A DNA stretch of 64,000 nucleotides, from contig PTFA01000195.1 in the NCBI GenBank assembly GCA_003342895.1, positions 62,001 through 126,000 of the forward strand, in the 5' to 3' direction. The position numbers and the translations under genes were made by a program. The notes under the pieces are model-generated. The model was not told where the DNA came from and searched no databases. It saw only the letters and a list, made by a program, of their open reading frames with translations. Below, piece after piece: positions 51,675-62,380 of this stretch; the first letter of the stretch is position 1, and every line of letters starts with the position of its first letter. Source of the DNA: Casuarius casuarius (lineage: Eukaryota; Chordata; Aves; Casuariiformes; Casuariidae).

Positions 51675-51735
51675 ATGAAGTCCATGCAAATTTCACTACT
51701 GACTTTAAGGAAAAGCAGAGTTAAGGCAAAACTAA
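51675..51735. repeat. Old 'TTGAAGTCAATG' repeat fragment
   Basis: CATGAAGTCCATGCAAATTTC, then ACTACTGACTTTAAGGAAAAG, follows the 'TTGAAGTCAATGCAAAACTCC-CATTGACTTCAATGGAAG' module order. Short and decayed. Confidence 0.4.
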
Positions 51736-53799
51736 ATGTTTTCTAAAATCTAAGACCAAGTCTGTGTCTAAGGTTTGTCTCAAGCTACAAAGATATCTGG
51801 CTGCCTTTTTATTGCAAACGGTGATGTTCAAGTACTCATGCATTGCAGGGATGAGTGGAATGCTTTTCAATGTGGCTGAAGGACAAGCCTTGAACTCACA
51901 GACCTAGCGCCACAATAAAATACATTGTCCATTCTCCTTTTGCCAGAAATCTTCCCTTTTGAAAGAAAAATGGCACTGTTTAAGCAGAAGGAAAATGAAA
52001 ACTTCCCCATATTTTTTTCCAAAATAAAGAACTTTGTGAACCAGATGAAAATTTCTTCAGAATTGAAGGACTATGACTAAAATTATTCTGATTTTTAACA
52101 CTCTTTACCTTTTTCTCTCAACAAATGTTTTGTCAAACAAAATAATATTTTTTTCCATCATCTCTGCTCAGGAAAAAATATCACACAGACTGAAAAGACC
52201 TTAATTTGTCTCAGTGAATCAAATGAAAAAAGATCATTTCTAAGAGCACTGGATGTTTCTTTCATCTGATTAGTAATAGGAAAGGGAGTTTAATACTTCT
52301 AGGTCACTGATTTGAATTGAGGTTAGTTAGGTAGTGTATGTTAGACAGAAGTTCATTATTACTTTTTGTTATTAATTATGGCTTTTGGTTGACTTATCTG
52401 AAATGATTAGGAGTTACATTCAGAGTTTAAATTCCACCTTTGGTCCTGTGTATAACTTTTCCTTAGGCTCACTTTTTCAGATGTGTCCTGCCCACTGGGG
52501 CTTAGGTGAAATTTTGACCACCTGAATATAATTCTTTCAAAGGAAGCTATAGGAGTTTGATGCCCAAGTTTCACTGAAGCTTAAAGAGAAGGATGACCTA
52601 AGTTTCGGACTTCACTCGGCCAAATTTCTCCTTCAGACATAGAAATTCTATGTAACTGGGTAAATCACTAGGTTTCTCTCTTTTACATTGGAAGTGACCA
52701 TGTTTCCTAATGTTGACTAATTGTGGTGGGATTAAATACATTAAAATGTTGAAGTACTCGATTATCATTGTAATGGGTAAACAGAAAACTAGGGTACATG
52801 TATATTTTTAATATTACTGGACAAATCTTATAGGACAAATAAGGGTAGGATTCATTTCTCTGAACTTTAACCACCCAGAATCTGGTCATCTAGTCTAAGA
52901 AGTCTGCCTTGGCTCCCTCAGTACGCCATGGAGAGAGACAGACATCTCCAGGGAATGATTCATCTCATATGCCTTACAGCCTATTCTTAGGATTAGTGTC
53001 TATACATGTTAACTATAGAGAAAGTCTATCAGGATTTAGATAGTTTTTAAGAGAGCTAAAATTAGCTAAACTCATCCTACCCTACATTTCACTATCTCAT
53101 CACTATTACTGACCCGTTCCCACAGTTTCTTGCACCAAAAAAATGTTGAGGACTGTAAGTGTTAAGGAGAAGAAATACCTTCGTCCTATAATCTCTACCA
53201 GTCTCCAAAAGGCAGCCTCTGATGTGGCAGATAAGCAGGGGAGATTAACACTTTCATTTGTTTATACCGTACCAATGTGGCTCATAAAGAAGCAGCAGCT
53301 TCGAAAACAAGAAAATGCATTTTTCTAAAAGTAATAACAGAAAATACAGGGCTATCACACCATATCTGGAAAAATCACACAGAGCATAGCTGCGGAACAA
53401 TGACTGTTTAATCCACATTTAATTTGTGTCACCATTGTATATTGATTATCCATTATCCTCATGCAAATGGCATGACTTATCCATTGAAACAGCTGTGCAT
53501 TGTTTTTAATTTTAAGTGAATTCTTTTAGTGCTCCATGAAAGGTGTCAGATTAACAGCCCCAGGGACTGAAGGCCTCTGTTTATCCACAGAGCATATTTG
53601 AGTGATAATGATGGATCCACTCAAGCAGCTGCCTCAGCCATTACTTATCTTGATTGAAGGTTTCTTCCACTACTCGTAGGGCCAAAATCATCCCCTGCAC
53701 TTGCACAAATGAAAACCAGGCACACGCTGGGCCCATAAATGTTGAATGAGCACATTTACATCCCAGTTGCTTCAGTGGCAGCATGTCCCCCTGAACTTG
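51736..53799. other. Non-coding, nothing assigned
   Basis: No gene is supported. A phrase near 52508-52522 (GGTGAAATTTTGACC) may be another old repeat relic. Confidence 0.5.
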
Positions 53800-53860
53800 A
53801 GAGCCTTCGGGTAAAACTGGGGAAACTGAGGCACAAGGTAGCAGTCCTGGAACGAGTATA
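53800..53860 (+). repeat. MIR-like SINE core fragment
   Basis: GGTAAAACTGGGGAAACTGA followed by GGCACAAGG matches the 'AAATGGGGAAACTGAGGCACAGAG' block of MIR-like SINEs almost exactly over about 22 bases. The rest of the element is not traceable. Confidence 0.5.
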
Positions 53861-53929
53861 TCTTTTAAGGAAGAATTAAATACTGCCTGAGGTTGCAGCA
53901 CCTGTTAGAGAAAGCCCTTCTTTTCATGC

Positions 53930-54080
53930 AGTATCCTATATCTCCTCTTCTGATCCTTTTCAGACCACTAATGAAAGTATTAAACAATATAGATCTGAAC
54001 ACAGCAACTCACAGAAGATGCTGTCTAGCACGGGAGTGCAAGCACAACCCAATCAACTGGATTACCCATAAATGTAATTT
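53930..54080 (-). mobile_element. CR1-type LINE fragment, minus strand
   Basis: On the plus strand TTTTCAGACCACTAATGAAAG, then TATTAAACAATATAGATCTG, and later CCAATCAACTGGATTACCCA, match reversed CR1 ORF2 sequence with the order 'TCCAGGTCATTGATAAAAATGTTAAATA ... GTTAGCCAGTTTTTAATCCA'. The fragment therefore encodes a piece of the CR1 reverse transcriptase end on the minus strand. It is diverged, has no intact frame and is dead. It sits about 120-150 bases from a CR1 copy of the opposite orientation. Confidence 0.55.
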
Positions 54081-54199
54081 TTAGGGGCATTTTTTTTGAG
54101 TGTTCCCAACATCTTCTACCATTCAGTTCCTTAGACTGGATAAAAAGAAAGTTCCTCTTGAGGAATAATATCTAGTTATATGAAAAGGAAACAAAGGTA

Positions 54200-55215
54200 G
54201 GAATAAATAGCTAGGTTTCCACACAAAATTATTCTGTGTAGTCACCAAGACTAAAACTAACTGTACAGGGATGCAGAAAAATTCACAAATTTGAGTGATG
54301 GGGCAAGAAAATGGCAGACGAAATTCAGTCTTGTAAAAGCAAAGCAATATGCGGGAGAAAATAAAGCCCTAACTGTACATTCACAGTGATGGACTCTAAA
54401 TTACCTGTTACCACAGAGGAAAAGGATCTGGGAGTCATTGTGTATATCTGTCTGCAAATGTCATCTCATTGATCATGGATGGTCAAGAAGGCAAATATAA
54501 AGTCAAGAATTATTAGGAAAGGAAGAGAGAACAAAACTGAAACACTGTTATACCACTGTATACCCATGGTGGAGCCACATTTTCAATATTGTTTGCAGTT
54601 CTGCTCGCAGCATCTAAAAAGGTGATATAGCAGAGCCAGGAAGAAAAAAATACAGGGAAAGACGACAAGGATGACCAGGGTTTGGGGATGGGTACTGTAC
54701 AAGAAAATATTCAATAATTCAAACTCTGAAACTTGGGGAAAACATAATTGTGTGAGGTTTCTCACAGAGGCCTCTAAAGTTATGTGCAGACTGGAAAGGG
54801 GGAAGGTGCACACTACATCTTGATTTCTCAAAACACAAAAATCAGAAGGTATCAAAGAGATTCTTGGACAACAGATTTGAAACAACAGCAAATGAAGGCC
54901 ATTTTCATGCAACACAAAATTAAACCGAATAGCATTACCATAGGACACTTTTGAGGCTACAAGTGGGTTAAAAAAAGGCAGTAGATGAATCCAGAACGAA
55001 CTACTCTGTGTGTGGGTGTTAAATACTGTGCAAAGGGACATTAATTTCAGTTCAGGAAGTGTCAACATCACATGCTGCCAGAATCTGAGGGAATGCATCA
55101 GAGGAGAAATCACTCCAAGTTGTTTTATCTGTTTTATTCTTTTTCTAAGTATCTTCTACTGGTCCTTTGGAGAGAGGAACCTGGTCTGGAGGATCCTGGT
55201 GTAAAGAATCTCAGC
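54200..55215 (+). mobile_element. CR1-type LINE, ~1 kb 3' part, plus strand
   Basis: This is the longest mobile element seen. Blocks follow CR1 in order. GGGGCAAGAAAATGGCAGAC then GAAATTCAG; GTGATGGACTCTAAATTACC then TGTTACCAC; AGGATCTGGGAGTCATTGTG; CCATGGTGGAGCCACATTTT then CAATATTG. The weaker 3' section has AGATTTGAAACAACAGCAAA and ACCTGGTCTGGAGGATCC near the end. The first part corresponds to the C-terminal end of ORF2 and the rest to the 3' UTR. Stops and indels interrupt any frame, so no protein is made. The 5' end is truncated at about 54200, as is usual for CR1. A 176-codon frame on the opposite strand (54583-55113) is only antisense to this copy. Confidence 0.75.
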
Positions 55216-57039
55216 AATCACTGCCTCATTTATGGTGAAGTTATTTTATTTGTCTCTTTTTCTTTTATTCTGGTAGGAATGTATAGGTTAGATTTCTATG
55301 TTCTGACTCCTATTCTTGCTCTTGCCTTTCCTTTTCCATATAAATGAAGAGCTTTCTCATTACAAAAGGATTTTACAGTCATTACAGTCCATTAAAGATA
55401 TATTAAAAGTGAGATGGGAAGAGAGAAGACTATTTTGTCTGCCAGCTTCTTGGGAAGAGCTTTGCTTAGGGAAGCAGAAGGTAAGATGTAGGGATGATTT
55501 CAGGAGGTTTCTGACCTCTCTGATCCATGGTCATGTCATGTACAAGCTCAGAGGATAATCACCTCCCAGCCTGGCTCTGCCTGGATGCATAACCTGTGAT
55601 GGGGCTGATGCCAGGACCCTGGGAAGGTCTTGGAATAAGTCACCTCTGAACTCCCCTCAAACGCAAGCAGGGAAACATGTCTGATTGCAGCATAAGTGAC
55701 ACTGGGCAATGCATTGTGAATACAAGTTTGATGGTGCACATCCAGAGTTTAGCTCTGAGATAGACATTGACAGGAAGACCCTAAAGATCTTTGAAGAGAG
55801 CAGATATTACTGCATTCAGACATGCTGCATTTGGTATTCCAACTGTCCTGTTCATCTTTTTAAACAATCCTGTGTGTACGTAGGTTGGGGGAGAAAATAG
55901 AAATTGTTACGTAAAAGGAATAAGATTTCTTTGCCTCTTAGAAATGCAAAATGATTTTAGAGAGCAAATGATAATAGGGATTTTTGTAGCCTGTTATGGA
56001 CAGCTATGGACAGGCACGAGTCCTTTCCAAACTAAGGGCCTGCCCCGAACACCTAAGATCATAGGTCCTCTGGAAAGTAGACAATTAAAGCTTTAGAAAT
56101 AAGTGTTTTGTTTTGTTTTGCTTTTTATAAGGAGGTCAAGATATATTTCAAAAAGAAGTTTATAAAAAGCATATATCATAAAAAAGAGACATGCTCATGT
56201 GCTAGACTAACAAAACCTTTTTATTGTTCTTTTTGGTGGGATTTGCTTGACTTCAGAATGTTTATTTAAAAATCAGATATGTAGTTTCAGTCAGTTACCA
56301 AGGTTCTTTTTCAGGAAATGAGAATAAGAAGAGGGAGCAAAAGGCTGTCTCCACAGCCCTGCACATAACCAGCAGAATCTGTGATGTCTTTCCGAGGCAG
56401 CAGAGGCTGCAGGGTTCCAGGTGGGCAGCCCTTGAGGAGACCCTCGATGTGTCCTCACGTTCAGTACCCTGGCTACATTGGGACCTTTTCAAACACAGCG
56501 TAGGTTTTCCAGCCCCACCCAAACCCTGATCTTGACTATTGACTTTCTGTCCTTAGGAAGGATCTTTTCTGAGAGTGGTGAAAAAAGATGGGAGGATTAA
56601 GGGACATTAATATGGGAGGCTGGATATTCATGCGTTCTGCCGTGTTTCAGTCACTGACAGCCTAGCTACAGTTGAGGTTTAACGATATGAATAGTATTCC
56701 AGGAATAATACATTATACTGTAGAATTCTGTAATATATATCTAAAATACATCACCCCCCTATAAGAGAATATTTCCTATTCATGGCAAGGACTATCTTTT
56801 ATGTGGGAAAACAAAACTGGCAACTTTAACCGCAAGCAAAGCAGGAAGGTGAGAAAGGCGGCAGATTGATACAGGCAACAAAATCATGGCCTTGAACAAG
56901 ACAAACAGAGAAGGAGATAAAGAATATGCTTTTACTGACTTAGTGACCTATGCCAGGGCATGAGCCCTGAGCCCTGGCCAGCCAGTGTGGACTAGTTTGT
57001 GTTTTCATGGTCTTTGAGAACTGACCATAAAGCAAATTG
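55216..57039. other. Non-coding, nothing assigned
   Basis: No exon or repeat family is recognised. The bases 56290-56520 are somewhat GC-richer. A (TTTTG)n run lies at 56105-56121. Confidence 0.5.
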
Positions 57040-57860
57040 TCCCTGCCTTTTTCCCTTGCCGGGGAGCCAGATGCCTCACTCTGCACTGAAGCTTTAGAAT
57101 AAAGTAGTGTACGCGTGGGGCCAGAGCCCTAGAGTAAGACACGGGTCAAAACGTGGTTGACCCTTTGCGACACGCTGAGCTCCGTGGTCAGCTGGAGAGC
57201 TTCCTCAAGGCCCCTCTTGGCCAGGATACACAGGGCACTTTCGCTGAACCAGCTGCCTAGCCCTGGCACAGCCCTGCTTTCTGCAAACATACGTCAACAC
57301 ACATCCTATTACTGGGGGACAGATTATGCAGACAGCATATCATCTGGGGAGGCAGACGTTGAGAAAGGAGGCCTGGGTGTCGTCTTCATCTATCCTCCTT
57401 TCACCAAAGGCATTGCAGTGTCCTGTGTTAGCAGGGAGTGCAGTCTGAGCCCATGCAGAGCGCAACTGGAAATGAAAACAGCACCACCAAGGCTACCTAT
57501 GACCCTGTCTGGGAAGATGTCTCAGTCTTGGAGCCTCAGCTGCTTGAGAAGAATTGTCCTTGGGGGAACAAGGTGGCTGTAAATCTTTAAAGTAGTCATG
57601 GAGGAAGAGGGGTTCCTTCGTGCCACTCTCTCCCCTGTGCTCTGTGTGTGAGGCAGCAAATGAAGGAGCTCGTCCTTCTCCCTTTGCCTTCCTCCCATGC
57701 CGCTCCTCCTCACACCGCCCCCAGCAATGCCCCCCTCTGTCACCCAGAGACCTCAGACTGGTCCATCCCAAATCCTCCTGGCTCACGCTGCTGGAGCTGT
57801 TCACACAGATATCTTTTTAAGGCAGCCTAGCCTGGACAAAGGTGCTTGACCCACACTGCC
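57040..57860. other. GC-rich, CpG-containing patch
   Basis: About 800 bases differ clearly from their AT-rich flanks. CpGs cluster at 57110-57360 (TACGCGTGGGG, ACACGGGTC, TTTGCGACACGC, ATACGTC, AGACGTTG). The part from 57600 to 57790 is C-rich on the plus strand. A 141-codon frame at 57157-57582 (plus) and two overlapping minus-strand frames exist, but GC-rich DNA makes long frames by chance and none resembles a protein I know. Candidates are an enhancer or promoter, an unrecognised exon, or an old retroviral piece. I cannot decide. Confidence 0.35.
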
Positions 57861-58269
57861 ATACGGGGTCAACAAAGTGTAAGCCGAAAGTATCTGCTAA
57901 GGTAGCATCTGACAGATGTGTTGCTCTGTCCAGCAGTTCCTTGTAACCTCTCAAGTAAGTTGCAGAGATCTCTAAACAGGGGAGTAAGAGGAAGGGAATG
58001 ATGTCTTAGCAACCATTTCTTTATTTGCTGATGTTCCCTGGGCACAGGAAGAAAAGCAGTCAGACAGGGCACTCTTTGCTAAGACTCTTTACCTAAAAAC
58101 TAAAGCTTATCTTTCCCAGTACATTTTTAAAAACACCCTCCCACACATACCCCACTTTTTAATCTGCGTTGAAAAAAACAACAAACTGAAAAATCCAAAT
58201 GCTGGCTGAAGATTAATGAATCATTACAAATGACCTTGTTTGCCTTTAAAAATGTATCAAGCTTTTGGG
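57861..58269. other. Non-coding, nothing assigned
   Basis: No feature is recognised. Confidence 0.5.
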
Positions 58270-58291
58270 TTTTTTTTTTTTTTTTTTTTTT
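58270..58291 (-). repeat. Poly(T) tract, 22 T
   Basis: An uninterrupted run of 22 T about 120 bases before a CR1 3' end. CR1 elements do not carry poly(A) tails, so the two are probably unrelated. Confidence 0.8.
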
Positions 58292-58404
58292 GAGCTGGTT
58301 GGTTATAACCCATTTCTTGTAAAATTGGTAGCCAGATAAGGCATTCTAAACCAAAGCGTGCTGTGACTCTGGGAAGGTCACCTAGTATGTACTTTCCATT
58401 TCTG

Positions 58405-58520
58405 ATATAGATTCATAGATTAGAAGTCCAAAAGGGATCTTGCGTAACTCCTCCTGCATAACACAGGTCAGATAACTTTGCTTGATAATTCTGCATCAAA
58501 TCAAATTGAAAGCATACCAA
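58405..58520 (-). mobile_element. CR1-type LINE 3' end, minus strand
   Basis: ATAGATTCATAGATTAGAAG, then TCCAAAAGGGATCTTGCG and CTCCTCCTGCATAACACAGG, then TCAGATAACTTTGC, follow the reversed CR1 3' end 'GATTCATAGATTCCAAGGCCAGAAGGGACC ... GACCTCCTGCATAACACAGGCCATAGAACTT'. The terminal ATTCATAGATT is the repeat-type tail expected of CR1. The copy is truncated to about 115 bases and diverged. Confidence 0.7.
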
Positions 58521-59055
58521 GGAATGCAGATGGTACTTTAATTTTCAGCCTGTAACCTCCCCCAGTACTACATACATATGTGTGTCTGTGTCTCTCTCTT
58601 TCCCAAGCCTTCCTTAGATCATACAGGGCTCAGAGTAACTGCCTATTATAGCTTTGTGTGAAAAGAGGTAAAGGGAAAAAAAAAATATAATAGTTAACAG
58701 CAACTGGTCTGAGAGTAAAACAGAGGAATGGAGGCAGCAGGTCACAGAATAGATGTGACAGAGAACAGAAAGTAATGAGCAAGCTACTGTATTTCCTAGA
58801 CCTCCATTCAAATTAATGCTTACTATAGCAGTAGGTCATAGATGAAAATGAGTTGGGTGTTTCCACCTCATTCTGGACTCCAGTTGGCATTTGTCAATAT
58901 CGCCAGCTAGTCCCTAATACCGGGACACATTTAGTCCAACAAGGCCTTTAGGTGAACTTGACTGGTGAGAAAGCTTTACGAGTCAGAAGTGGTGTGAGCA
59001 GGAAGTATATATTATGAGATAGTCCAATTTTGGTCAAGCTGTTCCAGGCTTTCAA
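58521..59055. other. Non-coding, nothing assigned
   Basis: No exon or repeat is recognised. A short CT run (GTCTCTCTCTTTCCC) lies near 58588. Confidence 0.5.
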
Positions 59056-59175
59056 GGCTGGAGTTGTGAAATTGCCCCAGATTCTGAATTTTGACATTTT
59101 TACTCCACAGGCTGAGATATTTTTGATGGAAAACTTTCTCACTTTTTCATGTTTTTAACGGCCATCTGGAAAAAG
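59056..59175 (-). repeat. Possible reversed A/T-rich old repeat
   Basis: GAATTTTGACATTTTTACTCC, then TTTTTGATGGAAAACTTTCTC and ACTTTTTCATG, resemble the reversed modules of the family at 37018. Weak. Confidence 0.3.
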
Positions 59176-59894
59176 CTGATATCAATGGTATATATATTTA
59201 TTTGATTAAATAGAAGAAATCAAAATCCTGGCTGTTCTCAGTTAAATTATGAAAAGTTGTACCATAAGCATATGTATGTGCAATGCAATAATTTCAGGGG
59301 CAAGAGTGGGAGTCTATTTTCCTCATTCCAAACTTTTCCTCTTCACCAGGATCCCAAGGAAGAACTCTTCTTGCGGGTAATGAGCTTGTCAAAATGGAAT
59401 ATCTAAGTACAGAGCCTAACTGCTGCTCTGATAAGCCCTGAGATTAAATATTTTTCTCTATTGGCAGTAGCTCATTTCTGGGCTCCCAAGTTAGGCAGGA
59501 AATGGTATGAATTTCTCTCATCCCCACCCCCAATAAATAACTAACCCAAAATCACATAAGAATTTAGCTAAACATAACCACTGAATTGTTTTTCTGATGA
59601 AGTCTCATTTGAATATCCTAGCCCAGGTTATTTATTGAAGCATGCTAAGAAAAAGACTCATTCGGTCCCTTGGAAATTGTCCGTGGCTCATTCTTATGCA
59701 AAGAAAACTTCATCTTCTTTAAAGGAGAAAAATTAATTACTAATGAGCATTAAAAAAATCCAAGAAAAATCACTCAGCTTTAGTAACACATCACTGCATC
59801 AACTTTGTCTGAGAATTATGAGTAGTTTTCATCAAAGCTTATTCCAACTTTTGATGCTTCTTCTTGATGGTTTGGTAGAGCTGTGGAGTTATCA
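59176..59894. other. Non-coding, nothing assigned
   Basis: AT-rich sequence without an assignable feature. Confidence 0.5.
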
Positions 59895-60060
59895 CAGAAT
59901 GATAATAATTTGTGTTTATATCACCTTTTATTAAGGACATCCAAGCCCCTCATAAGCATTATTTAATTAAGTCTTATAACACCCCAGAAGTTAAATAATC
60001 AATGTTTTTCGTATTTATATTTACCACTGACACTGATTTATTATCTTAGGCAAGCACCTG
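59895..60060 (+). repeat. MIR-like SINE, plus strand
   Basis: GAATGATAATAATTTGTGTTT, then ATATCACCTTTTATTAAGGAC, AAGCATTATTTAATTAAGTC, TTATAACACCCCAGAAG, correspond block by block to the MIR-like SINE 'AATAATATTTAGCACTTATATAGCACTTTTCATCCAAGGATCTCAAAGCACTTTATAAACATTAATTAAGCCTCACAACACCCCTGTGAGG' (blocks quoted in pieces elsewhere). The later 'GGGGAAACTGAGG' core is not preserved. Confidence 0.6.
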
Positions 60061-60908
60061 TTTCTCAAGCCCTTGTTCAGCTTCCATAGTAGAGGTAATG
60101 CTAATTCTTTTGTGCAACTACTACCCAACTAAGATTATTTACACTCCCTACTAAAGGGAGTTAATTTAAGGTCAGCCTATACTGTCTCTGATAGTACTGG
60201 CAGGGAAGGTGTTTTAGCATTCTGCTGGTTCTTGCCCATAAGGATGAGATCCTAAAGCACTCAGCTGGGGATGAGATCAAAGTCCTGATGTCGATGGGAG
60301 AGTCTGAACACAGCTGGGACCTTGCTGCGTGCCATAGGAATACTTGCATTTTATGGAGAAGTCTTTAGTTCCCTAGTGAATCTGTTCCTGGAGGTGTTAG
60401 GAGTTAAAGGAGTCACTGCATTTTACGCTACGCCTTCCCTCTGGAAAGACTTGGACCTTGTGAGGAATTACAGCATGCTTGCTGTTTGACTCTTTCTACT
60501 ATTCTGTGGGAGGACTAGGACAGGTCTACTAAAGTTGATATGGGTCATCTGAGCAACCTTCTATTTGCTTAATATGTAACTTAATATGAGGGGTGAATTT
60601 CATCAAGATTAACTGGCCCACTGGACCAGATAATATCCAGGCAAGTAACCCACCTTTTCAAATCTTAATGGGAGCAAAATGAATAAGATACACAAGGACT
60701 GTACTCTGATTGACAGCCATCTGATTATTCTCAGCTTTTGATAGCTTCTGCCTGAACTACCAGAGTTTTAGTCAACCCTCTGGCATCTAAAGGTCCACTC
60801 AGGTAATACTGGCTAAGACAATGTAACTCAGTATTGCCAAAACGGCCTGATTCTGCTTTACTTCCTCTTCACCCAGCTGTAGTTTTCCTAACTGGAAGGT
60901 CATTTTAG
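60061..60908. other. Non-coding, nothing assigned
   Basis: No exon or repeat family is recognised before the LTR-like element. Confidence 0.5.
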
Positions 60909-61197
60909 TGTTAGTGATCCACATAACAGTTAACCTGAGCAGGCACAGGCCTGTGCTGGGCTGTGCTGCACACATAGCCAGACCTCCAGGTCTGCGCTGT
61001 GCTGCACATATACCCGGGCTGCAGGGTAAACTTAGCCAGCTCATCCTAACGGAGGCGCCTGCAGGTAGCTCCGACTTGATACCGGCGATTATAGCACCTG
61101 CATGTCCTTGTCTTTATCTTAAAGAGAAGCTCCAATAAATGCTATTTTAAGCAATACCTTACAGAGTGTGAGTGCCTTTCTCACTGGGACCATAACA
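60909..61197 (+). mobile_element. Probable solo LTR of an endogenous retrovirus
   Basis: The 289-bp element starts TGTTAGTGATCC and ends GGACCATAACA. These are near-perfect inverted ends with the TG...CA termini typical of retroviral LTRs. A polyadenylation signal AATAAA lies at 61134-61139, 58 bases before the end, as expected for an R-U5 boundary. The 5' half (U3) carries two copies of GCTGTGCTGCACA about 36 bases apart (60960 and 60996), like U3 enhancer repeats, and is GC- and CpG-richer than its flanks. The next bases (CCACCCCATCC) do not look like a primer-binding site, and no retroviral genes follow, so a solo LTR is likely. A matching target-site duplication is not visible (TTTAG before, CCACC after), which lowers confidence. 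Confidence 0.55.
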
Positions 61198-62335
61198 CCA
61201 CCCCATCCGTGCCATTTTCCTTGCGTCAGTTCTGGTGCTTACTTAACTTAGTGCTCAGTAAGCCAGTTCAGCACACTAATCTTGCAGAAAAATAAGCAAG
61301 CATCAGTAGCAATTCTACACTGAAATCTTGACTGGCTCATCAAAGGGTGAGAAAAAGTAGGTCTGAGGCTACCCAGACAAACACAGTGTCGGAGGAGAAG
61401 GACATGCAAGACAGTCACTTTTGGTGGTCCTGAGTTGTGATACTGGCTCACATCTCTCATCCAACAGCACCGTAACAGTCTGATAAACCTGGACAGCTGA
61501 AAAGTGCCTCAGATTTCCACCATCAGTGTGTAAGGAGATGAAAAAATTTACTGTTGTTTTTGTCTATGCTCAGGATTTCTGTCTGAAGACAGATCTTCAG
61601 TCTTTCACCTGCCACGTACATGCTTGCCATTGTACCTCCTCCTGATATGACTTGTCCTATATGCTCAGCTGGTAATATAAGCTTCTATGATCCCTGAGCT
61701 GGGTTTAATCATATGCTTATCTATTTCCTTGGATCAGTGCCTCTTCATTCTTGATTCCGTATCTAAAAGAACATTCAAGAGGAAAAATGAAGTCACAGAA
61801 GGATAGTTAAAACCTTTTCTCTCCTAAGGAAGACACTCCAGAAGTGGCTACAACAGTGGCTTAAAATAAAAGATTATTATCCAGCTAGTTAGTGCTCTAA
61901 TTCAGACTTTCTCCTTAACTTTAGCAGGACTTCTTTGGCCAAAAAATGGGTGTTCCTGATAGGAACTTAAGAGTGAAACTACTATCTTAGAGATAGTAAA
62001 AGGATTCCTTAATGCATTAACAGAGGTAAAAAAAAGTGTGAATGTGTCCTCAAGACAGGTAATAGAAAAGTAGGTGCTGGCAGTGCAAACTTTGGTGAAC
62101 TTTTCCCATTCCTTAGAATAAAGATGGTCAGTCCTGTGTGGTGGAATTTCCTCATCTTAGAAGGTTATGTCCTGCACCTTAGCTGAAGTAACTGTTAAGA
62201 TATATGTTCTTAGCTCATCCTAATGTGAAATGTGTCATTGTAAGCATTATAATCCATGGTGTGTACAGTCATTTCCTCCCGTTCTAATAAAGAATTTAAT
62301 CACTCTTTTTCTCCCCAGATGAATCTATGCAAGGC
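61198..62335. other. Non-coding, nothing assigned
   Basis: No exon or repeat family is recognised. A small perfect hairpin, ACTATCT-TAG-AGATAGT, lies at 61981-61997. Confidence 0.5.
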
Positions 62336-62380
62336 AGGGGGAAAAAAAAAAAAGAAAAGAAAGAGAGAGAAAGAAAAAAA
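62336..62380. repeat. Polypurine (A/G) tract
   Basis: Forty-five purines in a row on the plus strand: AGGGGG, A12, then GA and GAAA units. Simple sequence. Confidence 0.85.

Noticed and set aside
54583..55113. 176-codon open frame on the minus strand
   Set aside because: It is simply antisense to the plus-strand CR1 copy at 54200-55215.
57157..57582. 141-codon frame on the plus strand
   Set aside because: No recognised similarity; GC-rich sequence produces long frames by chance. Kept only as part of the GC-rich patch.
61981..61997. Small perfect hairpin ACTATCT-TAG-AGATAGT
   Set aside because: Seven or eight base pairs only; such palindromes are expected by chance in 64 kb.
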